A stretch of DNA of 64,000 bases from Sneathiella litorea (GTDB taxonomy: Bacteria; Pseudomonadota; Alphaproteobacteria; Sneathiellales; Sneathiellaceae). A model generated the notes under the pieces. The model was given only the letters and a program-made list of their open reading frames with translations. It did no database searches and had not been told where the DNA came from. Shown in pieces: positions 17,543-26,732 of the stretch (the first letter of the stretch is position 1; each line of letters begins with the position of its first letter). The stretch lies in contig NZ_WTUW01000009.1 in assembly GCF_009882915.1 (NCBI RefSeq), forward strand, positions 620,001 through 684,000, written 5' to 3'. The position numbers were made by a program, and so were the translations under genes.

Positions 17543-18432
17543 TACTCTTTTCCTGCTTCGGATTGCTTTTTGCGCCCAACAATTCCGCCTGGTCGATAGA
17601 TCATCAACAAAGCCATACCCAGGCCATAAATAATTTGCTGAATTGATCCAATCTCGGTCTGCGGAAGGAAATCCAGGTAACTGATAATACTTGGAAGTAT
17701 GAGCAATAGCGCAGCCCCGACAATGGGTCCGGCTTGTGTTCCAGTCCCACCAATGATCACCATTGCCATGATAAGAACGGACGTGTCCAACATGAAACTC
17801 TCGACATTGATGAAGCTGAGGTAACTCGCATACAACACCCCAGCCACAGCCGTAAGAGCAGAGGAAATAACAACCGATATTGTTTTAATTAGCGGCACAT
17901 TCTTGCCGAATGCCGCCGCCGCACTCTCGCTGTCCCGTATCGCGCGAAGGCTCCGTCCGAAACTGGAGTGGACCAGACGATTAATAATGATGAGAACAAT
18001 CACCAGCACTCCAACGGTCACGAAGATAAACTGGCTAGGCTTGAAAACCTCAAGCCCCAGAATATCCAGGGGTGGGATCCCGATCAGGCCGCCAATGCCC
18101 CCGGTAACAGCTTTCCATTCAGAAAAAATTGTTACGGCAAGGACTTGCAACCCCAGCGACGCCGCGACGAAATACTCTCCTCGCACCCGCAAAGCCGGCA
18201 GGGCAAGAATGAGGGACAGGACGGCGCCCGCCAACATTGCGACGGGAATCGTAATAAATATCGATGCGTTAAAATGCATGGCCATAAATGTGCCTGCATA
18301 TGCACCAACCCCAAAGAATACAGCGTGAGCAAGGGAGTAAATCCCCGCATACCCCATAATGAAGTTAAGGGTCACGGCGAGGGTTGAATAGATTGAAATA
18401 AGAATAACAAGGTTTAGCAGATAGGCTTCCAC
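17542..18432 (-). CDS. Branched-chain-type ABC importer permease (LivM-like)
   Basis: From the chosen start the product is 296 residues with eight or more membrane segments and the LivM-family stretch NFIMGYAGIYSLAHAVFFGVG. A GTG at 18432 is preceded by AAGGAGAG at optimal distance and begins VEAYLLNLVILIS. The longer frame from 18489 would overlap the LivH-like gene by 44 bases and lacks a ribosome site. It forms the channel with the LivH-like protein. Confidence 0.87.
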   Translation of the reverse strand: MEAYLLNLVILISIYSTLAVTLNFIMGYAGIYSLAHAVFFGVGAYAGTFMAMHFNASIFITIPVAMLAGAVLSLILALPALRVRGEYFVAASLGLQVLAVTIFSEWKAVTGGIGGLIGIPPLDILGLEVFKPSQFIFVTVGVLVIVLIIINRLVHSSFGRSLRAIRDSESAAAAFGKNVPLIKTISVVISSALTAVAGVLYASYLSFINVESFMLDTSVLIMAMVIIGGTGTQAGPIVGAALLLILPSIISYLDFLPQTEIGSIQQIIYGLGMALLMIYRPGGIVGRKKQSEAGKE

Positions 18433-18445
18433 GGTTCTCTCCTTC

Positions 18446-19315
18446 TTAATGAGCCGCAGAACGGCCCAGGAGGCCGGACGGACGAACAATAATAAAGAGG
18501 AAAAGAATCGCGAATGTCACAGCTTCGGTCCATTGCGAATCCACATAAAGCAAGGCCAGGCTTTCAGCGAGGCCAAGCGCAAGGCCCGCAAGCAAAGTCC
18601 CCGCAACACTGCCAATACCCCCGACGATTGTCGCGGCCAATGAGATCAGCATGACATGATGCCCCATTGCCGGGTTCAGGCCTGTCGTCGCTCCAGAAAT
18701 AATCGCTGCCGGAACAACCAGAATAGATCCGATCGTGAAGGCGCATGACGATATGAAGCGTGGATTTAAGCCAAAAACACGGACAAGATCAGGGTTATCG
18801 GCAAGAGCCCTCAGCGACAAGCCCAAGTTACTGTACTTCAGGAAACACCACAGAATACCGAAAAAGATGGCTGCACACAGCATGGAGATCCATGCTAACG
18901 GCGACACATAAAGCCCATCCATCAATTCAACTGAAAATGAAAGTGGCGTTTGAACGGTAACGTAACCACGCCCGAAGATCATTCCAACAACATTCTGGAT
19001 AACGATGCCAATGCCGAATGACGCGACAAATACGGTGAAGAAAGAGCCTTCATCTCGCTGGATCGGAACATATACGAACCTGTTCAGCAACAACCCGAAG
19101 ACAATTGCCCCCGCAGTCGCGGCAATAACCCCCAAGGTCACCCCAAAGCCAGAGACATTCACAAAGTAGAACAGATAGGCGGCAATAATAAATGTCGCCC
19201 CATGTGCAAAGTGAAATATCCGGGTGGATCCAAAAATTAACGAAAAGCCCACGGCAGTGAGCGCGTAAAGAGCACCGGTCTGAAGACCGGTGATCATTAG
19301 CTGTAAAGCAAGCAT
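18446..19315 (-). CDS. Branched-chain-type ABC importer permease (LivH-like)
   Basis: The product is 289 residues, highly hydrophobic, beginning with the LivH-type segment LITGLQTGALYALTAVGFSLIFG. A second conserved part, ISLAATIVGGIGSVAGT, is near residue 225. It follows the binding-protein gene by 16 bases and precedes the LivM-like gene by 13 bases. Inner-membrane channel subunit. Confidence 0.9.
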   Translation of the reverse strand: MLALQLMITGLQTGALYALTAVGFSLIFGSTRIFHFAHGATFIIAAYLFYFVNVSGFGVTLGVIAATAGAIVFGLLLNRFVYVPIQRDEGSFFTVFVASFGIGIVIQNVVGMIFGRGYVTVQTPLSFSVELMDGLYVSPLAWISMLCAAIFFGILWCFLKYSNLGLSLRALADNPDLVRVFGLNPRFISSCAFTIGSILVVPAAIISGATTGLNPAMGHHVMLISLAATIVGGIGSVAGTLLAGLALGLAESLALLYVDSQWTEAVTFAILFLFIIVRPSGLLGRSAAH

Positions 19316-19331
19316 TTTTATCTGTACCTAC

Positions 19332-20465
19332 TTAATTTCCGAAATCAATTGTATCGAGAACTTCGGCTTTGCCATTCTTGACAGTTTTAACCTGAATCGG
19401 GAACAGCAAGGTTCCATTTTCCTGGAAGGAAACATTGCCCCCGACCAGATCAAAAGTCCCTATTTCCTTGCGCTTGGCAAGAAGGTTAGCGCCGGTGACT
19501 TCTTTGCCTTCTGCTTCCAACGCCTGTGCCAGAAGCGCAAACAGATAGGTAGCATTATAGTAGTTCACGTTATACGCCGTCGGGGCACTATTGTATTTTG
19601 CCGTGTAATCAGTGACAAAGCGCTTGGTAATTGGATCGTCTGACTCGTAATTCACGCCCTGCCCCGTGGCAATAATACCTTCCGTTTCCGGCAGTGCGAG
19701 CGCATCCGGCACCAGATATCCGGAATATGTAATGAGCTGTTGATCAACACCGTTATCACGGAGTTGCTTTACGATCTGAATCTGCTGGGCGCCGTAACTT
19801 GCAATGTAGACAGCATCCGGGTTGGCCGCACGAACCTTTGCCGCGATACCGGAGAACTGCTGTGCTGTCGTTGGAACAGACATGGTCTCAACCAATTCAC
19901 CGCCTGCATTCTCCAATGTCGATTCCAGCTCATCAAGAATGGAGTTGCCAAATGGATCGTCGATGTAAATAAGAACGACGCGTTTAATACCCTTTTCTTT
20001 TATAAGATAAGGCATTACAGCGCGAACTTCCAAGTTTACGAGAGGAATAACATTCCAAAAATATTCGCCAAGAGCCGCCAGGTCCGGTCCAACACCGCCC
20101 CCGTTCACGGCAACAACTTCATTCCGGTTTCCCAATGTCGAAATTGCTTTCGACACACCGGTGAAAGCAGAAAGAACATATGGAACATTCGTGACATTCA
20201 CGAGCTTCGTCATGCCCACGACTGCCGGCTGAGGAAGTCCCTGGCTATCTTCATATGCAATGGACATCGGCCCACTGAGCATCTTGTCCGCATTGATATG
20301 CTCGACTGCAAGATCAGAGCCGGCCATAAATACGTCACCATATGTCGCATTAGGCCCGCTTAACGGAAATAAAGCACCAATAGTATGATCCTGCGCAGCA
20401 GCTGTGCCAAAAGATAGGAAGCCGATGCATGAAATAACAGCAAATAGAAATTTTATCTGTTTCAT
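19332..20465 (-). CDS. Periplasmic binding protein of first Liv-type importer
   Basis: The product is 377 residues with a signal peptide (about 1-24, ending TAAAQ). The type 1 binding fold of the Leu/Ile/Val-binding family is shown by IGALFPLSGPNATYGDVF and later AVNGGGVGPDLAALGEYFWNV-like segments. It captures the ligand in the periplasm for the LivHMGF-like subunits. First gene of the operon. A perfect TTGACA lies at 20536-20531, about 70 bases upstream, though the matching -10 is poor. Confidence 0.88.
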   Translation of the reverse strand: MKQIKFLFAVISCIGFLSFGTAAAQDHTIGALFPLSGPNATYGDVFMAGSDLAVEHINADKMLSGPMSIAYEDSQGLPQPAVVGMTKLVNVTNVPYVLSAFTGVSKAISTLGNRNEVVAVNGGGVGPDLAALGEYFWNVIPLVNLEVRAVMPYLIKEKGIKRVVLIYIDDPFGNSILDELESTLENAGGELVETMSVPTTAQQFSGIAAKVRAANPDAVYIASYGAQQIQIVKQLRDNGVDQQLITYSGYLVPDALALPETEGIIATGQGVNYESDDPITKRFVTDYTAKYNSAPTAYNVNYYNATYLFALLAQALEAEGKEVTGANLLAKRKEIGTFDLVGGNVSFQENGTLLFPIQVKTVKNGKAEVLDTIDFGN

Positions 20466-20962
20466 TGAGAAGGTCCTGATGGGTTGTTATTGATTGTTGT
20501 TGGGCGCAAAATGGTTCTTTTTTTCTCGATTGTCAACTTGATAAGAAACTGAGGCCTTGACCTTGGGTAATAATCCCGCCGACGATCCACACGACGGAAC
20601 TAACCGCGGCGTTGGCGCTATTCTCTCTATGGATGCTTGGTTAATAAGTAACTTGATAAAATTTACAGAGCCCAGGAACAGACAACCAAACATCTGCAGC
20701 CCTTCAGGCTAATAGAATTCTTCCAAAAAACGGATATGGGCATTGTCAGAGACAAATTGCTTAAACCCAGATGAACCTGATCGGAAGTCAGAAGCTCTGT
20801 TCTTGTCTGATTCAGGAGCGAACCTGGTTTTGAGCCAGGTTCGTCGGAGTTTAATACTGACCGTTTAACGTCTTGGAAAAAGCCAGTCAAAAGCCAAAAC
20901 TTGCTAAATGTCGATACACTAGCTTGTCAAGACCATGTTATTTTATTGCAAAATTGCCCAGG
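20466..20962. other. 497-base gap without a recognisable gene
   Basis: This stretch is the upstream region of the first Liv operon (minus strand) and the downstream region of the PLP-enzyme operon (also minus strand). It holds a TTGACA box (20536-20531) and one strong hairpin (20819-20843). Short open frames on both strands show no family resemblance, and I see no RNA gene in it. Confidence 0.4.
20819..20843. repeat. Perfect 9-bp hairpin downstream of the PLP-enzyme gene
   Basis: CGAACCTGG pairs with CCAGGTTCG around a 7-base loop. It lies about 120 bases past the stop codon of the PLP enzyme. No T-run follows on either strand, so it is either a transcript-end stabilising structure or a protein-binding site rather than a standard intrinsic terminator. 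Confidence 0.45.
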
Positions 20963-22222
20963 TCAATATTTAGCATGAAGCTGGGATTCGACTTTCGGAG
21001 AGCTGCGCGCCAGATACACACATTCTTGCAAATCACTCAAGAACTCCTCACGGGATCCATCGTGCAAAAGGGACATCATTGCATGCATACCCTTGGGTTC
21101 ACGGGTCAAGCCAGAGAGCCACCCCCGGCTCACCATATTTTCAGCAACAACAAAAATGTCGAATTCAGATGACCCGTAGTTGATAATCGAAAGATCCGGT
21201 TTGGACCACAGCTCCAACCCTTCAATTGCAGAAATTCCTTCACAGTACCGATCCGTCATCTCAGCTAAACGCCGCGCCGCATCTTCATAGCCTTCCGTTC
21301 CCAGATGATTGAGAACTGCCCAGGCTCCCGCGACCGCGCCGCCAGGCCTTGTACCAACAAGAGTCGCTGTTTCAAAAGGCCCATTTGGCCAAGAATTAGA
21401 TTTGAAGGTCGCCCGTTCGAGGTCAGTGACGTCTCGATAAAACACTGTCGATGCCGGCTTCGGGCAATACCCGAATTTATGCAGATCAGCAGAGATTGAA
21501 CGGACCCCTTCAAACCGAAAATCGAAATTTGGCGTTGGCCGCCCTATCCGCGTGAAAAAGGGCGCCATCCAGCCGCCGACACAAGCATCCACATGCAACC
21601 AAATACCTGCATCCAGAGCAATCGCGCTCAATTCGTCGATCGGGTCGACGACTCCATGCGGGAAACACGGCGCGGAACCGACCATCGCAATTGTCCGGTC
21701 ATCAATCAGTTTCTGCATTTCTGCAGGATCGACCCGTTTGTCGGCACGAAGCGGCGCCCGCCGCATCTCCAGATCCATTGCATCCGCTGCCTTGTCGAAG
21801 GCTGGGTGTACGGTAATCGGGACAACAATGTTCAACGTTTCACCACGATGTGAAGGATTGAGGTCCCGATGGGCTTCGCGCGCGGCCTTAATTGCGATAA
21901 AAATGCTTTCTGTCCCGCCCGACGTAAACGCACCGGTTCCACTCTCCGGGGCGCTGAACAAATCCAATCCAAAATCAAGGACTTCCTTTTCCATTGATCC
22001 TATTCCAAAAAATGCTCTTTTTCGGCCTAGTGCATTTTCGCTGAAACATTCGAAAAACGCGTTGCGCCCGATTTCATAGGTTTCCTGATCATTCCGGAAA
22101 ACAAACAAGGGAGTTCGCCCATGCTGCCAATCCACATCGTCAGCACAGCGTGCCCGAATATCGCGTTGCAGATCCGGCCAGTCGCGGCCACCTTTCGGGA
22201 ATAAGTTTCTTGTGTTTGTCAT
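20963..22222 (-). CDS. PLP-dependent lyase/decarboxylase, sphingosine-1-phosphate-lyase-like
   Basis: The product is 419 residues from the ATG at 22222 (AAAGGAAAA just upstream). Type II-decarboxylase-fold signatures are clear: GAFTSGGTESI (97-107), HVDACVGGW with Asp212, and SISADLHKFGYCPK with the PLP-binding Lys249. The wording of these motifs is closest to sphingosine-1-phosphate lyases, which split 2-amino-3-hydroxy compounds by retro-aldol cleavage. Glutamate-type decarboxylases share the fold. No membrane anchor is present, unlike eukaryotic S1P lyase. It is the last gene of an operon with an Aap-type importer and a GntR regulator, so its substrate may be the imported amino compound. 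Confidence 0.8.
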   Translation of the reverse strand: MTNTRNLFPKGGRDWPDLQRDIRARCADDVDWQHGRTPLFVFRNDQETYEIGRNAFFECFSENALGRKRAFFGIGSMEKEVLDFGLDLFSAPESGTGAFTSGGTESIFIAIKAAREAHRDLNPSHRGETLNIVVPITVHPAFDKAADAMDLEMRRAPLRADKRVDPAEMQKLIDDRTIAMVGSAPCFPHGVVDPIDELSAIALDAGIWLHVDACVGGWMAPFFTRIGRPTPNFDFRFEGVRSISADLHKFGYCPKPASTVFYRDVTDLERATFKSNSWPNGPFETATLVGTRPGGAVAGAWAVLNHLGTEGYEDAARRLAEMTDRYCEGISAIEGLELWSKPDLSIINYGSSEFDIFVVAENMVSRGWLSGLTREPKGMHAMMSLLHDGSREEFLSDLQECVYLARSSPKVESQLHAKY

Positions 22223-22270
22223 GGGTTTTCCTTTCATATATTGGGCGTCTGACCTAGAGAGGCATTCTTG

Positions 22271-22990
22271 TTAGTTATCCCGTTCGTCCTCCGTCAGCAC
22301 GGCGACAATTATTGCGGCCCCTTCTGAAAGGTCGCGTTTTACGGCGGCGGCGGCGGCGGCGGCATCGCGCAGTTGAATGGCCGCAATAATCCGCTTATGG
22401 TTTTCATATCCGATAAGGCGTTTGCGATAGCTATAAGATAATCGGTTTCGCGTCGGGCCCGCCCGCAGCCAAAGTGTATCAATGATACTCCGCATGAGCG
22501 GTTGTTCGGCTCTATCACAAATCAAGAGGTGGAATTCGGAGTCAATTTGCAGTGAATCATTGAACCGCTCCTGACTGATCATTTCCTTCATTTGCTCGTT
22601 CAGTTCAATCAGGCGCTTAATTTCCTCTTCAGCGAAAAGCGGCGTTGCTAATTCAACTGCTATTGGTTCAAGCGCGCTTCTAATACGCATGACTTCGCTA
22701 TATTGCTCGCAATTTAGGTCAACGGTTCTGAAAGTTCGTTTCTCCGATACATCCAGCGCACCTTCATTAACGAGGCGCATAATAGCCTCGCGTGCAGGTG
22801 TGAGGCTGACTCCGAGATCTCGGCTAAGCTTTCGGGCCGTCAGCTTTTCACCCGGACTCCAGACACCTCTGAGCAACCCTTGCCTGAGCTTCTCATATAC
22901 CTTGTCGGTTAGAGAGGGACTGCGATCCACCGCACCAAGCAGGTCCTTTGATGCAGGATCTACCTTCGGGGTGTCATATTCGGCAATCAT
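22271..22990 (-). CDS. GntR-family transcription regulator, FCD subfamily
   Basis: The product is 239 residues. An N-terminal winged helix-turn-helix is shown by VYEKLRQGLLRGVWSPGEKLTARKLS and then LGVSLTPAREAIMRL. The C-terminal all-helical FCD ligand domain has the expected Asp/His residues (for example in DSEFHLLICDRA). These regulators sense organic acids or amino compounds and usually repress. The gene lies between the Aap-type permease and the PLP enzyme on one transcript, so it likely controls this cluster. AAGGA lies 8 bases before the ATG. Confidence 0.9.
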   Translation of the reverse strand: MIAEYDTPKVDPASKDLLGAVDRSPSLTDKVYEKLRQGLLRGVWSPGEKLTARKLSRDLGVSLTPAREAIMRLVNEGALDVSEKRTFRTVDLNCEQYSEVMRIRSALEPIAVELATPLFAEEEIKRLIELNEQMKEMISQERFNDSLQIDSEFHLLICDRAEQPLMRSIIDTLWLRAGPTRNRLSYSYRKRLIGYENHKRIIAAIQLRDAAAAAAAVKRDLSEGAAIIVAVLTEDERDN

Positions 22991-23008
22991 TGTAACTTGT
23001 CCTTTGTC

Positions 23009-24091
23009 TTAATTTTTATTTGAATGTTCCCGCATTTCACGAAGCGACCGCTCGGTTTGGCGCCCGTACCAGGAAATACTCCCGCACATTAACGCATACA
23101 CTATGCCTGCGAATACATATGTCTCTACATAAAAACCAATCCATTTCGGATCCGCGAGTGCCGCCTGAGCCGCCCCGAGAAGATCCATCATGGCGACGAT
23201 GACGACCAGGGAGGTTCCTTTCAGCGCCCCAATAAACAAATTGACCATGGCAGGCAGCACCATCTCGAAAGCCTGTGGCAATATGACCTTCAGAATCATG
23301 GGCCAGTAAGCAACGCCAAGGGACCTGCAGGCCTCGTACTGGCCTTTCGGGATCGCCTGAAGGCCACCGCGAAGAACCTCCGCCATATAGGCAGCAAGGA
23401 ACAGAACTAGCCCGATCAATACGCGGCCAAGCCCATCCGGCGTAAAACCATCCGGTATAATTAGAGGTAACAGCACGGAAGCCATAAACAACACACTGAT
23501 TAAAGGCACGCCGCGGACTGCCTCGACAAAAACAATGGCGGAGAGCCGAAAAACTGGCAGTTTAGATTGCCGCCCCAAGGCAATCGGTACCGAGATTACC
23601 AGCCCGAACGCCACGCCAAAAACAGTCAGCAAAATTGTGAGTGGCAACCCGCCCCAGAGTGAGCTTTCCACATAGCTCAACCCGAAAACACCTCCCCACA
23701 TTAGAATTCCATAAGAAAGGAGCCCGGCAATCCAAACCGGGAGCAGCCATTTACGCCAAAAGACCGGGTTGAGGGAGATGACAACCAGTGCTACCAGGAT
23801 CACCGTTCCTGCAAGTGCGCGCCATTGCTCATCATACGGGAACCGCCCAAACAGAATTAGCCGAAGCTTGCTGCCTATAAAGGCCCAACAGGCGCCAGAG
23901 CCCGCCGGGCAGCTATCTCCGGAATCACCTGTCCAGACCGCGTCGATCAGAGCCCACTTAACTAAAGGGATTGCGATTAATAACAACATACCCAAAGCGA
24001 CGACATTCAATATCGTTGACATTGGTGATTTGGTAACCTCGGATATCAACCTTTGCCACCAAGGAGAGCGATTTAGGGCAAGTTCTGTCAT
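23009..24091 (-). CDS. General amino-acid ABC importer permease, AapM-like
   Basis: The product is 360 residues from the ATG at 24091, which overlaps the TAA of the preceding permease (TAATG). A longer frame from 24190 would run deep into that gene. The hydrophobic protein has the polar-amino-acid permease core EVLRGGLQAIPKGQYEACRSLG and an EAVRGVPLISVLFM stretch. With the AapQ- and AapJ-like proteins it forms an importer of the HisJQM/Aap class. The AapP ATPase that normally follows is absent; a GntR regulator gene follows instead. Confidence 0.9.
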   Translation of the reverse strand: MTELALNRSPWWQRLISEVTKSPMSTILNVVALGMLLLIAIPLVKWALIDAVWTGDSGDSCPAGSGACWAFIGSKLRLILFGRFPYDEQWRALAGTVILVALVVISLNPVFWRKWLLPVWIAGLLSYGILMWGGVFGLSYVESSLWGGLPLTILLTVFGVAFGLVISVPIALGRQSKLPVFRLSAIVFVEAVRGVPLISVLFMASVLLPLIIPDGFTPDGLGRVLIGLVLFLAAYMAEVLRGGLQAIPKGQYEACRSLGVAYWPMILKVILPQAFEMVLPAMVNLFIGALKGTSLVVIVAMMDLLGAAQAALADPKWIGFYVETYVFAGIVYALMCGSISWYGRQTERSLREMREHSNKN

Positions 24092-25266
24092 TATCGTTCC
24101 TCTCTGGATGAACGGGCATTCATGACATTCAGGATCAGAGACGTAATCAGACTCAGGATCAGGTAAATCAGCATGATTATCGAAATGCATTCCAGCGACT
24201 GGCTGGTTTCTGCCAGAGTAATATTGGCGACACGCACAATTTCGGGATAACCGATTGCCACGCCGAGAGAGCTTTCTTTGGTAAGATTGAGATAGGAATT
24301 TGAGATCGGCGGAATAATAATGCGTAAGGCCTGTGGAAGAACGATCTTCCTCATAACCTGTCCCGGATGAAGACCTAGTGAAAGACCGGCCTCGACCTGC
24401 CCTTTCGATACGCCAAGAATACCTGCACGGATGATCTCCGCATTAAAGGCGCCCGTGTAAATGCTCAACCCCAGAAGCATCGCGGTAAATTCCGGGGAAA
24501 TGGTCATACCGCCGGTAAAGTTAAAACCAGTTAGCTGGGGAACATCCCAGGTAATTGGCGCGCCCGCGACATAAGTTGCAATAATGGCCGGTAAAAACGT
24601 AAGCGTCAGGCCCAATGGCCACAGACGAAAACCGGCATTTGTCTTCCGGTGCCAATACCATAATCCACTTGCGAGAATTATCCCGACCAACAGCGCGGCC
24701 ATCACGATTCCAAAAGACGACTCTGGAACGGGAGAAACCAGGTAAAGCCCTCGGTTGGTTAGATAAATTCCGTCAACAGGGGAAAGAGCCTGACGGACTG
24801 TTGGCAGCCCGCGCAGCAGAAACGTGTGCCAGAATAACAGCTGTAGCAACAGCGGAATATTTCGCACCACTTCGACATAACCACGGCACAGGCGCGTAAT
24901 AACAACACTTTTTGAAAGCTGCCCCAAGGCGATGATCAACCCGATAAATGTTGAAAGCACTATGCCCAGAGCGGCGACCTTCAAGGTGTTCAGAACTCCC
25001 ACGACAAAGGCTTTGAAATAAGTATCGCCGGCACTGTAGGGGATCAGGCTTTCCCCAAGTTCAAAGGAAGCCTTCTGCCAGAGGAATGCGAACCCGGTTT
25101 TCCCGGAGGATTCCGCAAGATTGCTGGACGCGACGTGGATTGACCCCCAAATCAGCAAAATGGCTAAAATGATAAATAGCCCCTGCGACTGAAAATCACG
25201 TCGGGTCAGAAAGCGTGCAAGACGTACCCTCCCGGGTACGTCTTGATAGGCTGAGACTGGCTTCAT
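24091..25266 (-). CDS. General amino-acid ABC importer permease, AapQ-like
   Basis: The product is 391 residues with about eight membrane segments. The family's permease loop AEIIRAGILGVSKGQVEAGLSLG and the segment YVEVVRNIPLLLQLLFWH are present. The start overlaps the binding-protein stop (ATGA at 25263-25266). It is the partner of the AapM-like permease. Confidence 0.9.
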   Translation of the reverse strand: MKPVSAYQDVPGRVRLARFLTRRDFQSQGLFIILAILLIWGSIHVASSNLAESSGKTGFAFLWQKASFELGESLIPYSAGDTYFKAFVVGVLNTLKVAALGIVLSTFIGLIIALGQLSKSVVITRLCRGYVEVVRNIPLLLQLLFWHTFLLRGLPTVRQALSPVDGIYLTNRGLYLVSPVPESSFGIVMAALLVGIILASGLWYWHRKTNAGFRLWPLGLTLTFLPAIIATYVAGAPITWDVPQLTGFNFTGGMTISPEFTAMLLGLSIYTGAFNAEIIRAGILGVSKGQVEAGLSLGLHPGQVMRKIVLPQALRIIIPPISNSYLNLTKESSLGVAIGYPEIVRVANITLAETSQSLECISIIMLIYLILSLITSLILNVMNARSSREER

Positions 25267-26285
25267 TGCCAGCCGGGAGCGACCATTGCGCCGCCATCAC
25301 GCCAAAGTGCATTCATACCACGCGGCACTTGAAGATTGGAATTCTTCCCAAGAGTATTATTGTAAAACTCTCCATAGTTACCCACCGCCTTGATGACCTT
25401 TACCATCCAGTCGTTAGGCACACCCATGTCAGATCCAATCGTTCCCTCTACTCCGAGAAAGCGCTGTACCACAGGATTTTTTGAAGACTTGGCGATTTCA
25501 TCAACATTTGCCTGTGTTATGCCGAGTTCTTCCGCAGTGATCATGCCGTAATGCATCCATTGCAAGACCTTGAAGAACTTGGGCGACCCTTCGCGGATAA
25601 CGGGGGCCTCAAATGATTTGGCAATAAGGGTCTCCAAAATCACATGATCATCCGGAGTTGCGGCCCGTGCACGGCGGATAGCAAGATAGGGCGGTTCCAT
25701 CGTCACCGCATCGCACCGCTTGTCAAAATACATTGAGTACATCTGATCGCTGTTTTCCGCGGCCACAGGCTGGAATGACATTCCGTTTGCCTTGAACCAG
25801 TCGGCCAGGTACCGCTCGGTTGTGGTGCCCGCAAGCACACAGACCGATGCGCCGTCCAGCTGTTTAACATCGGTTACACCTGTGTCTTTATGGACCATAA
25901 ATCCCTGACCGGTCATATGATTGGGACCGATAAAGCTGAACCCCAGTGTCGTATCGCGAGAGATGGTTTCCGTAACACTCCGGGACAGAATGTCGATTTC
26001 TCCTGATTGCAGCGCCGGAAATTTTTGTGCGCCGGTCGTGGCAACGAACCTAACTTTCTTTGGATCCCCAAGAATTGCCGCCCCTGCTGCCTTGCAGAAA
26101 TCAACGTCAAAGCCACTCCATTCGCCCTTGTCATCGAGGAAGCCAACTCCCGCGATGTAGTTCAGCGTACCACATACCAATTCTCCGCGTTCCTGGATTT
26201 CATCAAGCAGATCGGCCGCGTTGGCGACACCACCTATCCCTACGCCTAGCGCTACTGTAGCAGCGAAAATCGAACTTCTTATCAT
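25263..26285 (-). CDS. General amino-acid periplasmic binding protein, AapJ-like
   Basis: The product is 340 residues with a signal peptide (about 1-23, ending ANA). GELVCGTLNYIAGVGFLDDKG and WSGFDVDFCKAAGAAILG match the AapJ/BztA binding-protein family, which binds a broad range of L-amino acids. It is the first gene of the operon that continues through two permeases, a GntR regulator and a PLP lyase. AGGAAGG precedes the ATG and a good promoter lies about 80 bases upstream. Confidence 0.9.
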   Translation of the reverse strand: MIRSSIFAATVALGVGIGGVANAADLLDEIQERGELVCGTLNYIAGVGFLDDKGEWSGFDVDFCKAAGAAILGDPKKVRFVATTGAQKFPALQSGEIDILSRSVTETISRDTTLGFSFIGPNHMTGQGFMVHKDTGVTDVKQLDGASVCVLAGTTTERYLADWFKANGMSFQPVAAENSDQMYSMYFDKRCDAVTMEPPYLAIRRARAATPDDHVILETLIAKSFEAPVIREGSPKFFKVLQWMHYGMITAEELGITQANVDEIAKSSKNPVVQRFLGVEGTIGSDMGVPNDWMVKVIKAVGNYGEFYNNTLGKNSNLQVPRGMNALWRDGGAMVAPGWQ

Positions 26286-26732
26286 ATTGCATCCTTCCTG
26301 AGCATGAGTGACTTACGTTCATTTTTTATTTGGCTTGGCACACTTAAGACCGGCCATGATAAGAATTATGTCATTTGTTATATCATATTTCAATATTTTC
26401 CTAAATACTACTTTAGATTGTTTTGATGTAAGTAAAAATCTAATGCATAAATAGAGTTCTATTCTTTAGATGATCACGGGAATTTCAGGCTATATTTTAT
26501 AACCTTGCCCGAATTATTGAGGTTGGCGGTGCCGGATAACCTGATTTTGGAGGGTGTTATGTCAGAGGGAAGGCCGCCTTCAGGAGTGAGGCCCTGATAT
26601 CGCCTTTAAGACGATACCGTGCTGGATTTAAGCTATCGGAGGCCTTGCAGGCATACAGATATAAGTCGTTCCACAGCAGTGTAGACACGCACAAATCTCA
26701 GCGGATGGTCAGTTTATTATTAATTGAAACCG
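26286..26732. other. 447-base gap: aapJ promoter region plus consecutive hairpins
   Basis: The part nearest aapJ carries its promoter (26365-26393). From 26521 to 26616 several small perfect stems follow one another: GGC/GCC at 26525-26533, GAAGG/CCTTC at 26569-26581, TCAGG/CCTGA at 26580-26597 (sharing two bases with the previous one) and TATCG/CGATA at 26598-26616. A strong GGAGGG ribosome-like site at 26549-26554 precedes an ATG (26560) that opens only 12 codons. This could be a structured small RNA or leader, but no known RNA family is recognised. Confidence 0.35.
26365..26393 (-). promoter_or_regulatory. Sigma-70 promoter of the aapJQM operon
   Basis: On the minus strand TTGAAA (26393-26388) and CATAAT (26370-26365) are separated by 17 bases; each differs from consensus at one position. 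The transcript would start near 26358, about 70 bases before the aapJ ATG. ATGATA/TATCAT half-sites (26356-26361, 26381-26386) flank the -10 and could belong to an operator, which is unproven. Confidence 0.6.

Noticed and set aside
20487-20890. Two short minus-strand frames as a degraded gene
   Set aside because: Neither translation resembles a known family and there is no shared frame that would suggest a broken gene.
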